Positions 1 to 6,082 of a DNA stretch of 8,914 bases are shown here, one piece after another. The notes under the pieces were generated by a model. That model worked only from the letters and a program-made list of their open reading frames with translations, was not told the origin of the DNA and did not search any database. Made by a program: the position numbers and the translations under genes. Origin of the DNA: Acidobacteriota bacterium (GTDB lineage: Bacteria; Acidobacteriota; Terriglobia; Bryobacterales; JACQDG01); the NCBI GenBank assembly GCA_016201185.1, contig JACQDG010000012.1:1-8914 (forward strand), in the 5' to 3' direction. Within the stretch, counting starts at the first letter, position 1. Each line of letters opens with the position of its first letter.

Positions 1-741
1 AGCTCGGCGCAAATGCTCAGCTACGAGCTGAGCCTGAGCATGGGAGTGGTCGGCGCGCTGCTGCTTTCCGGCAGCCTGAGCCTGCGACATATTGTCGACG
101 CCCAGGCGGGCTACTACTGGGGTTTTCTGCCGCGCTGGAACTTGTTTCAAGGGCCGTGGCCGCAGTTGATCGGGTTCCTGATTTATCTCACGGCGGCCTT
201 CGCGGAAACCAACCGCATTCCGTTCGACCTGCCGGAGGCGGAGAACGAACTAGTAGCCGGCTTCCACACGGAATACGGCAGCATGAAATTCGCCATGTTC
301 TTCATGGCCGAATACGCCAACATGATCACGGTCTCGTGCCTGGCGACGGTGCTTTTCCTGGGCGGGTGGCGGCCGCCGCTGCCAGAAAGCTGGGGCATCA
401 ATTTTGTTCCTGTCCTGGCCGGCGCGCTGGCGGCGGGGTTGCTGTTTTCCCACAGCGGAGCAGCGTTCGCGGGGAAACAGCGGAAGAGCATGCAGGTTTT
501 CGGGGTGATCGCGGTGGCGGCGGGAGCGGGCTTCCTGCTGCCCGGCGTGCGGGAGGCGCTGGCGCCGCTGTTCTGGTTTGTGGGGAAGAGCGGATTCCTC
601 CTTTTCCTGTACATTTGGGTGCGCGGAACGTTGCCGCGCTTCCGCTACGACCAGTTAATGAATTTCGGCTGGAAGTTCCTGTTTCCCGTGGCGGTGGCCA
701 ACGTGCTGGTGACAGGTTTGCTGGTGGCTTTGCAGGAGTAA
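1..741 (+). CDS. nuoH: NADH-quinone oxidoreductase subunit H (NuoH), 5'-truncated by window edge
   Basis: NuoH anchors the peripheral arm of complex I to the membrane and lines the quinone-entry chamber. The frame is open from base 1 (S-S-A-Q-M-L-S-Y-E), and the residues before the ATG at 13 already match NuoH. The true start therefore lies upstream, and about 246 residues of a protein usually near 330 are visible. The family signature ETNRIPFDLPEAENELVAGF lies at about 205-264, followed by HTEYGSMKFAMFFMAEYANM; this is the loop lining the quinone site. Several hydrophobic helices follow, and a typical C-terminal LPRFRYDQLMNFGWK motif precedes the last helix. The stop is TAA at 739-741. The next gene is nuoJ, 10 bases on, where nuoI would normally sit. 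Identity is certain; only the 5' end is missing. Confidence 0.97.
   Translation, partial: SSAQMLSYELSLSMGVVGALLLSGSLSLRHIVDAQAGYYWGFLPRWNLFQGPWPQLIGFLIYLTAAFAETNRIPFDLPEAENELVAGFHTEYGSMKFAMFFMAEYANMITVSCLATVLFLGGWRPPLPESWGINFVPVLAGALAAGLLFSHSGAAFAGKQRKSMQVFGVIAVAAGAGFLLPGVREALAPLFWFVGKSGFLLFLYIWVRGTLPRFRYDQLMNFGWKFLFPVAVANVLVTGLLVALQE
734..738 (+). promoter_or_regulatory. Probable Shine-Dalgarno for nuoJ
   Basis: AGGAG lies in the last codons of nuoH, 13 bases before the nuoJ ATG at 752. The spacing is rather long, but it is the only purine-rich match there and suggests coupled translation from nuoH. Confidence 0.4.
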
Positions 742-751
742 GCGGCTTTCT

Positions 752-1246
752 ATGGACATTTTCCTCTTCCTGACTTTCGCCCTGCTGGCGGTGGGCTGCG
801 CGATCAACCTGCTGGTGCAGCGCCACCCGATCTCGAGCGCCCTGTCGCTGATCGGGGTGTTGGGCTCGCTGGCCGTGCTGTACCTGCTGTTGGGGGCGGA
901 ATTCATCGCCGCCATCCAGGTGATTGTCTACGCCGGGGCGATCATGGTGCTGTTCGTTTTCGTGATCATGCTGCTGAACGCCGGCGAGGAAGAGCGCACC
1001 AAGAGGTCCCGGCTCGCGCGGTTTCTGGGGTTTCCGCTGTTTGCCGTGCTGCTCGCGCAGATCGGCCACGTCGTGTACCGGCATTTCGGCGCGGCCCCGC
1101 CGGTGGAGTTCGGGCGGTTCATGGGATCGACCGAAACGCTCGGCCGGGCGCTGTTCCGCGACTATGTGCTGCCCTTCGAAGTCACTTCCGTGCTGATCCT
1201 GGTGGCGATCGTGGGGGCGGTGGTGCTGGCGCACAAGGAGATATAG
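752..1246 (+). CDS. nuoJ: NADH-quinone oxidoreductase subunit J (NuoJ)
   Basis: NuoJ is a small membrane subunit of complex I at the junction of NuoH and the antiporter-like subunits. Its third helix is linked to proton-channel opening (family knowledge). The 164-residue product starts MDIFLFLTFALLAVG and carries the conserved block at residues 30-75: HPISSALSLI, then GAEFIAAIQVIVYAGAIMVL and FVFVIMLLNAGEEE. The YAGAIMVLF helix with its conserved Tyr and Gly residues is the hallmark of the family. Two further hydrophobic segments follow, the last ending in LAHKEI. Length is a little under the E. coli protein but normal for the family. The ATG at 752 follows nuoH by 10 bases and nuoK follows 6 bases after the stop, indicating one operon. 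Confidence 0.97.
   Translation: MDIFLFLTFALLAVGCAINLLVQRHPISSALSLIGVLGSLAVLYLLLGAEFIAAIQVIVYAGAIMVLFVFVIMLLNAGEEERTKRSRLARFLGFPLFAVLLAQIGHVVYRHFGAAPPVEFGRFMGSTETLGRALFRDYVLPFEVTSVLILVAIVGAVVLAHKEI
1235..1240 (+). promoter_or_regulatory. Shine-Dalgarno for nuoK supporting its GTG start
   Basis: AAGGAG overlaps the end of nuoJ, 12 bases before the GTG at 1253. No ATG near the family-typical N-terminus competes, so this site supports the GTG as the start of nuoK. Confidence 0.5.
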
Positions 1247-1252
1247 ACGACC

Positions 1253-1555
1253 GTGGTTCCGCTTTCCTGGTACCTGGTTCTGAGCGCCGTGCTGTTCGGG
1301 CTGGGAGTGGCGGGCTTCCTGTTCAAGCGCAACATCATCACCATCTTCATGTCGATTGAGCTGATGCTGAACGCCGTGAACCTGAGTTTCGTGGCGTTTT
1401 CTTACTACTGGCGGCAGATCGCCGGGCAAATTTTTGTCTTCTTCGTGATTGTAGTGGCGGCGGCGGAGGCGGCCGTGGGGCTGGCCATCATTATTGTCGT
1501 ATTTCGCAACCGTCAGACGCTGAACGTGGACGACCTGGAGGCGATGAAGTTTTGA
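1253..1555 (+). CDS. nuoK: NADH-quinone oxidoreductase subunit K (NuoK), GTG start
   Basis: NuoK is a three-helix membrane subunit homologous to MrpC. It carries two buried glutamates that pass protons along the central hydrophilic axis of complex I. The product is exactly 100 residues and begins VPLSWYLVLSAVLFGLG, the usual NuoK N-terminus, which supports the GTG start. Both key acids are in canonical places: Glu36 in the MSIELMLNAVNLSF helix and Glu72 in the VVAAAEAAVGLAI helix, the same numbering as E. coli Glu36/Glu72. No lesion is seen. The TGA stop (1553-1555) overlaps the TTG start of nuoL, giving a 4-base overlap that suggests translational coupling. Confidence 0.97.
   Translation: MVPLSWYLVLSAVLFGLGVAGFLFKRNIITIFMSIELMLNAVNLSFVAFSYYWRQIAGQIFVFFVIVVAAAEAAVGLAIIIVVFRNRQTLNVDDLEAMKF
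1537..1541 (+). promoter_or_regulatory. Shine-Dalgarno for nuoL supporting its TTG start
   Basis: GGAGG near the end of nuoK lies 10 bases before the TTG at 1552. The nuoL frame has no ATG or GTG nearby, and the TTG gives the expected N-terminus (TGALHLWLIPALPLAG). The TTG is therefore the best start. Confidence 0.5.
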
Positions 1556-3204
1556 CAGGCGCGCTGCACCTCTGGCTGATTCCCGCTCTTCCCCTGGCCG
1601 GGTTTCTGATCAACGGGCTGGCCGGCCGCCGGCTTTCCAAGGGCGCCATCAACGCTGTGGCGCTCGGAAGCGTCACGCTGGCCTTCCTGTGGGCACTGCG
1701 CGTGTTCGCCGCCGCGCATGGATTCACCGAGCCGCACGTCGAGAGCTACTTCACCTGGATCGAGAGCGGTCCGCTGAGCGTGGCGTTTTCGTTTTACCTC
1801 GACCGGCTGACCCTGGTGATACTGCTGGTGGTGACCGGCGTGGGGATGATCATCCATTTCTACTCGGTCGGGTACATGGCCCACGAAGGCGGCTACTACC
1901 GTTTTTTCGCCTTCCTGAACCTGTTCATGTTTTTCATGCTGCTGCTGGTGCTGGCCTCGAGCTTCCTGCTGATGTTCGTGGGTTGGGAAGGCGTGGGGCT
2001 CTGCAGCTACCTGCTGATCGGCTTCTGGTTCCGGCGGCAGAGCGCCACCGACGCCGGCAACAAGGCGTTCATCGTCAACCGCATCGGCGACTTCGGCTTT
2101 TCGCTGGGGATGTTCCTGATCTTCCTCACTTTCGGGTCGTTCGATTTCGAGACCGTCTTCGCCAAGGCGACCGCGGTTGAGCCGGCGACGCTGACGATCA
2201 TCGCGCTGCTGCTGTTTGTCGGGGCGACGGGCAAATCGGCGCAGATGCCGCTTTACGTCTGGCTGCCGGACGCGATGGAAGGCCCCACGCCCGTTTCAGC
2301 GCTAATCCACGCGGCGACGATGGTGACGGCCGGCGTTTACATGGTGGCGCGAGCGGGGCCGATCTTTACGCGATCACCTCTCCTCGCCGCCGGCAGCGTG
2401 ATCCACGCCCTGAGCGGCCAGCAGGATATGCGGCGCATGGGAGGGTTGGCGAAACGGATCCCTGTAACGGCCGCGACTTTCGTTATAGGCGCGCTGGCCA
2501 TCGCCGGGGTTCCGCCCTTCGCGGGGTTCTTCAGCAAGGACGAAATTCTGCTGCACGCTTACCAGCGCGCACCCGTTCTGTACGCCGTCGGAACACTGAC
2601 GGCGTTTCTGACCGCGTTCTATGTTTTCCGCGCCGTGTTCCTGACATTCTACGGGGCTTCGAGGGTAAACGCAGAGGCGGAGCACCACGTGCACGAGTCG
2701 CCGGCGGTGATGCTGGTTCCGCTGGTGATTCTGGCGGCGCTCTCCGTGGTGGGCGGCTGGGTATCGCTGAGCCAGTGGCTGTTTCCGGTGAAGACGGAGA
2801 TGGGGCAAGGACTGGAGTTGACCTTGATGGGAATATCGGCGGCGGCCGGTCTGGCAGGGATCGCGCTGGCCTATTGGATCTACATCGCGCGGCCGCAACT
2901 GAGCCAGAAGATGGCCGAGGCGGCCGGGGCGCTCTACCGGCTGGTTAGCAACAAGTACTACGTCGATGAGATTTACGGCGCGGTGGTCGTGCGGCCGGCC
3001 CTGGCCGTCTCCACCCATTTCCTGTGGAAGGTGATGGACGCCGGGGTTATCGACGGCGCGGTGAACCAGGTGGGCCGGCAGTCGGCCGGCGTGGGCGACT
3101 GGTTGCGGCGCATGCAGTCCGGTAACCTTCGCAGCTACGCCGGGTGGGTGGTGCTGGGGGCGGTGGCCGTCGTGGCCGCTTTGGGGGCGTTCTTCAGCCG
3201 TTAG
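1552..3204 (+). CDS. nuoL: NADH-quinone oxidoreductase subunit L (NuoL) with an internal in-frame deletion
   Basis: NuoL is the distal antiporter-like proton pump of complex I, with a long lateral C-terminal helix that braces the membrane arm. The first half is intact: GWEGVGLCSYLLIGFW with Glu146 (E. coli Glu144), Asp180 in NRIGDFGF (Asp178), Lys228 in GATGKSAQMPLYVWLPDAME (Lys229), and His253 in SALIHAATMVTAGVY. At residues 276-279 (about 2377-2388) the sequence jumps from MVARAGPIFTRSP directly to LLAAGSVIHALSGQQDM. From memory of E. coli NuoL, about 68-70 residues normally lie between these points. They include the TDIKRVLAYST and FHLMTHAFFKALLF segments with Asp303, Lys305, His334, His338 and Lys342. 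The frame is kept, and the GFFSKDEIL motif (Lys329/Asp330) and the NKYYVDEIYGA tail are present. Length is 550, against about 613 in E. coli and often more elsewhere. As written, the product lacks roughly three helices and is unlikely to pump. It starts at TTG, overlapping nuoK by 4 bases. Confidence 0.95.
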   Translation: MTGALHLWLIPALPLAGFLINGLAGRRLSKGAINAVALGSVTLAFLWALRVFAAAHGFTEPHVESYFTWIESGPLSVAFSFYLDRLTLVILLVVTGVGMIIHFYSVGYMAHEGGYYRFFAFLNLFMFFMLLLVLASSFLLMFVGWEGVGLCSYLLIGFWFRRQSATDAGNKAFIVNRIGDFGFSLGMFLIFLTFGSFDFETVFAKATAVEPATLTIIALLLFVGATGKSAQMPLYVWLPDAMEGPTPVSALIHAATMVTAGVYMVARAGPIFTRSPLLAAGSVIHALSGQQDMRRMGGLAKRIPVTAATFVIGALAIAGVPPFAGFFSKDEILLHAYQRAPVLYAVGTLTAFLTAFYVFRAVFLTFYGASRVNAEAEHHVHESPAVMLVPLVILAALSVVGGWVSLSQWLFPVKTEMGQGLELTLMGISAAAGLAGIALAYWIYIARPQLSQKMAEAAGALYRLVSNKYYVDEIYGAVVVRPALAVSTHFLWKVMDAGVIDGAVNQVGRQSAGVGDWLRRMQSGNLRSYAGWVVLGAVAVVAALGAFFSR

Positions 3205-3216
3205 CTCTTTTTCTAT

Positions 3217-4638
3217 ATGGCCGCTTTGCTTAACGTCGTGTTGGTGATCCCGCTGGCGGGTTTCCTGATCCTTTTGTTCCTGCCGCGCCACGACCACGGG
3301 TTGATCCGCGTGACGGCCCTGTTCTTCACTCTGGCCGCCTTCGCGGCTTCCCTGCCCCTGGCGACGGCGCCCGCGACGCCAGGGTTTCAGTTGGAAACGA
3401 ACTTTTCCTGGATCGACAATCCGCCGATTCGTTACCACATCGGGATCGACGGCATCAGCCTGTGGCTGGTGCTGCTGGTGACGTTCCTGATGCCGATCTC
3501 GGTGCTGGCTTCCTGGAAGCACATCGAGACGAGGGTGAAGGAATTCTTCCTGTTCCTGCTGCTGCTGGAAGTCGGCATGATCGGCGTCTTCGTGGCGCTG
3601 GACCTGTTCCTGTTCTACGTTTTCTGGGAGATCACGCTGGTGCCGATGTATTTCCTGATCGGCGTGTGGGGCCACGAGCGGCGGATTTACGCGGCGGTGA
3701 AGTTTTTCCTGTACACGATGGCCGGCTCGGTGCTGATGCTGGCGGCCATCCTCTGGCTGTACAACGCCACGGGAACGTTCGACTTCCCCAGGATGCAGAC
3801 GCTGATCGCGAACGGGCCGCTGACGCTGGGCCCGGCTCAGGAACTGCTGCTGTTCCTCGCCTTCTTCATCGCTTTTGCCATTAAGGTTCCGCTGTTTCCC
3901 CTGCACACTTGGCTGCCTGACGCGCACGTAGAGGCGCCTACGGCGGGTTCCATCCTGCTGGCCGCCGTGCTGCTGAAGATGGGCGCTTACGGCATTCTGC
4001 GCTTCTGCCTGACGCTATTTCCGCAGGCCTCGCGCGACCTGGCGCCGGCCGTTTCCATCCTGGCCATCATCGGCATCATTTACGGGGCGCTGGTTTGCCT
4101 GGTGCAGCCCAACATGAAGAAGCTGGTGGCGTACTCCTCGGTGAGCCACCTGGGATTCGTGGTGCTGGGGATCTTCAGCTTCACCCAGCTCGGGGCCGAC
4201 GGGGCGGTATACCAGATGCTGAACCACGGCGTCTCGACCGGGGCGTTGTTTTTGCTGGTAGGGATGATGTACGAGCGGCGGCATTCGCTCGAAATCTCGG
4301 CCTACGGCGGAGTAGCCACGCCGGCGCCGGTGCTGGCTACGGTATTCCTGATTACTTCCCTCGCCAGCGCCGGACTGCCCATGCTGAACGGCTTTGTCGG
4401 GGAATTCCTGGTGCTCCAGGGGACGGCGGAGGCTGATTTCCGCTACACGGTCCTGGCCGCCACCGGCGTGATCCTGGCCGCCTGGTACCTGCTGTGGCTC
4501 TACCAGCGGGTGTTTCTGAATGAAACGCCGCAGGAAGTGGCCACCCACATGAGCGACCTGAGCGGCCGGGAGCTTGCGACCATCGCCGCCCTGGTCGTGA
4601 TGATGGTGTGGATGGCCTGCTGCCCGAAATTCTGCTGA
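3217..4638 (+). CDS. nuoM: NADH-quinone oxidoreductase subunit M (NuoM), abnormal C-terminus
   Basis: NuoM is the middle antiporter-like proton pump of complex I. It has 473 residues from an ATG 12 bases after nuoL, with no clear Shine-Dalgarno. Conserved charged residues are in place: Glu138 in FWEITLVPMYFLIGVWG (E. coli Glu144), Lys223 in AFAIKVPLFPLHTWLPDAH, Lys254 in LLKMGAYGI, and Glu396 in GFVGEFLVLQG (E. coli Glu407). The QPNMKKLVAYSSVSHLGF block at about 290-310 is also intact. The last normal segment is LATIAALVVMMVWM. The tail then reads ACCPKFC and stops at 4636-4638 inside nuoN. In relatives the corresponding helix continues as VWxGVYPxPF plus a further tail, so about 20-40 residues seem to be lost. 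The ending is read out of frame through DNA that encodes LLPEILL of NuoN. Identity is certain; the 3' end is suspect. Confidence 0.95.
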   Translation: MAALLNVVLVIPLAGFLILLFLPRHDHGLIRVTALFFTLAAFAASLPLATAPATPGFQLETNFSWIDNPPIRYHIGIDGISLWLVLLVTFLMPISVLASWKHIETRVKEFFLFLLLLEVGMIGVFVALDLFLFYVFWEITLVPMYFLIGVWGHERRIYAAVKFFLYTMAGSVLMLAAILWLYNATGTFDFPRMQTLIANGPLTLGPAQELLLFLAFFIAFAIKVPLFPLHTWLPDAHVEAPTAGSILLAAVLLKMGAYGILRFCLTLFPQASRDLAPAVSILAIIGIIYGALVCLVQPNMKKLVAYSSVSHLGFVVLGIFSFTQLGADGAVYQMLNHGVSTGALFLLVGMMYERRHSLEISAYGGVATPAPVLATVFLITSLASAGLPMLNGFVGEFLVLQGTAEADFRYTVLAATGVILAAWYLLWLYQRVFLNETPQEVATHMSDLSGRELATIAALVVMMVWMACCPKFC

Positions 4639-6038
4639 GCGTCTTCGGCACGCTGGTGATGGTGTCCGACGCGCTAACCGAAGAAAGCCACAAGGATTGG
4701 CTCGGGGTGATCTCGCTGGTGGGGATTTACAGCGCTGTGATGGCGGCGCTGATCAGTTACGTCAACCGCGGGACGGCTTTTCACGGCATGATCCTGGTCG
4801 ACGGCTACGCCACCTTTTTCCGATTGCTGGTATTTGTCATCGGCTTCCTGACCGTGCTGGCCTCTTTCAGCTACTTGAAGCGGGACGGGCTGCCGCAGGG
4901 CGAATACTACGCGCTGATCCTGTTCAGCCTGGCCGGCCAGGGGCTGATGGCGGCATCCAGTGAGCTGATCATGATTTTCCTGGGGCTGGAGATTTCCTCC
5001 ATCTCCACCTACATCCTGGCGGGTTTTCTGCGCCACGACGCCAAGTCGAACGAGTCGGCGCTGAAATATTTCTTCCTGGGCTCGTTTGCCACCGCCTTCC
5101 TGCTGTACGGCGTGGCGCTGATTTACGGGGCCACGGGCTCGACCCGGCTGGATGCGATCCGGCTGGCGATCGAGAAGGGCGAGGCCGGCGGAAAGCTCCT
5201 GGCCGTGGCGACGGCGCTGATGTTCGTGGGCTTTGCCTTCAAGGTGTCGGCAGCGCCGTTTCAGATCTGGACCCCGGATGTGTACCAGGGAGCGCCGAGC
5301 CCGGTGACGGCTTTCCTTTCCACCGGGCCCAAGGCGGCGGCCTTTGCCATCTTCATGCGGGTGTTCTTCACGGCGCTCCCGGATTCGAGCGAGGCCTGGA
5401 TGTGGCTGCTGTGGATTTCGGCGCTGCTTTCGATGACTATCGGCAACTTCGCAGCGCTCATGCAAACAAACATCAAGCGGCTGCTCGCCTACAGCTCCAT
5501 CGCCCACGCCGGCTATGTACTGGTGGCGTTCGCATCGCGGACCCGGATCGGGGCCGCCGCCGCCATGTTCTACCTGGCCGCTTACGCCTTCATGAACATC
5601 GGCGCCTTCGTGGTGGTGAGCCATTATTCGAGCCGCGGCGAGCGTTACGTGGCAATCGACGATTACGCCGGACTGGGCCACCGCTACCCGTTCCTGGCGG
5701 CCTTGGTGACCATCTATCTGCTGTCGCTGATCGGCATCCCGCTCACCGGCGGCTTCTTCGGGAAGTTCTACATCTTCCGCGCCGCGGTGAACGCCGACCT
5801 GATCTGGCTCACGGTGCTTGGCCTGCTGAACAGCACCGTTGCTGCTTACTACTACCTGCGCATTTTAGTTGTGATGTACATGCAGGAGCCGAAGGAGAGC
5901 ACGCCCCTCGATCCGCTGCCGGCAGGCATCGCGGCCACGCTGGTCGTCTCCGCCGCTGCCGTCTTTTACTTGGGAATGTTCCCGGGGCGGGTGCTGGAAT
6001 TTGCCACCCAGGCGGCGCTGTTTGTGCCGCCTCGATAG
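4608..6038 (+). CDS. nuoN: NADH-quinone oxidoreductase subunit N (NuoN)
   Basis: NuoN is the antiporter-like proton pump of complex I nearest the quinone site. The product has 476 residues, close to E. coli (about 485). Family features are complete: LLPEILLSVFG at the N-terminus, Glu128 in FLGLEISSISTYILAGF, Lys212 in GFAFKVSAAPFQIWTPDVYQ, Lys242 in STGPKAAAFA, Lys290 in TNIKRLLAYSSIAHAGY, and Lys386 in TGGFFGKFYIF. The only in-frame start near the conserved N-terminus is GTG 4608, giving MDGLLPEILL. That leaves just three residues before the motif, fewer than usual, and no Shine-Dalgarno is visible. The gene overlaps the end of nuoM by 31 bases, which may be a deletion joint rather than a natural overlap. 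It is the last nuo gene here and ends at TAG 6036-6038. Confidence 0.95.
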   Translation: MDGLLPEILLSVFGTLVMVSDALTEESHKDWLGVISLVGIYSAVMAALISYVNRGTAFHGMILVDGYATFFRLLVFVIGFLTVLASFSYLKRDGLPQGEYYALILFSLAGQGLMAASSELIMIFLGLEISSISTYILAGFLRHDAKSNESALKYFFLGSFATAFLLYGVALIYGATGSTRLDAIRLAIEKGEAGGKLLAVATALMFVGFAFKVSAAPFQIWTPDVYQGAPSPVTAFLSTGPKAAAFAIFMRVFFTALPDSSEAWMWLLWISALLSMTIGNFAALMQTNIKRLLAYSSIAHAGYVLVAFASRTRIGAAAAMFYLAAYAFMNIGAFVVVSHYSSRGERYVAIDDYAGLGHRYPFLAALVTIYLLSLIGIPLTGGFFGKFYIFRAAVNADLIWLTVLGLLNSTVAAYYYLRILVVMYMQEPKESTPLDPLPAGIAATLVVSAAAVFYLGMFPGRVLEFATQAALFVPPR

Positions 6039-6082
6039 TCGCTTGCGTCGGGCTCGAGACAGGCGCTACAGTATTGCCACCT

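Noticed and set aside
13..15. ATG at 13 as the start of nuoH
   Set aside because: The frame is open to base 1 and the residues before this ATG already match NuoH; the real start is upstream of the window.
398..1429. 343-codon open frame on the - strand across nuoH, nuoJ and nuoK
   Set aside because: Same low-complexity His/Gln/Arg/Pro composition, antisense to certain genes; a shadow frame.
2374..3927. 517-codon open frame on the - strand across nuoL and nuoM
   Set aside because: The product is rich in Gln, His and Arg with no recognisable domain. It is antisense to two well-conserved membrane proteins and is the expected shadow of GC-rich codon bias.
4674..5681. 335-codon open frame on the - strand across nuoN
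   Set aside because: Shadow frame of nuoN with no domain and biased composition.
6042..6072. Possible promoter (TTGCGT and TACAGT, 19 bases apart) before the kinase
   Set aside because: The -35 match is poor and the spacing is off. It is no better than chance in this composition.
5402..6082. Upstream extension of the kinase frame into nuoN
   Set aside because: The extension is Arg/His/Pro-rich shadow sequence of nuoN. The kinase begins at ATG 6083 with the typical GETVSHYRILEKLG opening.
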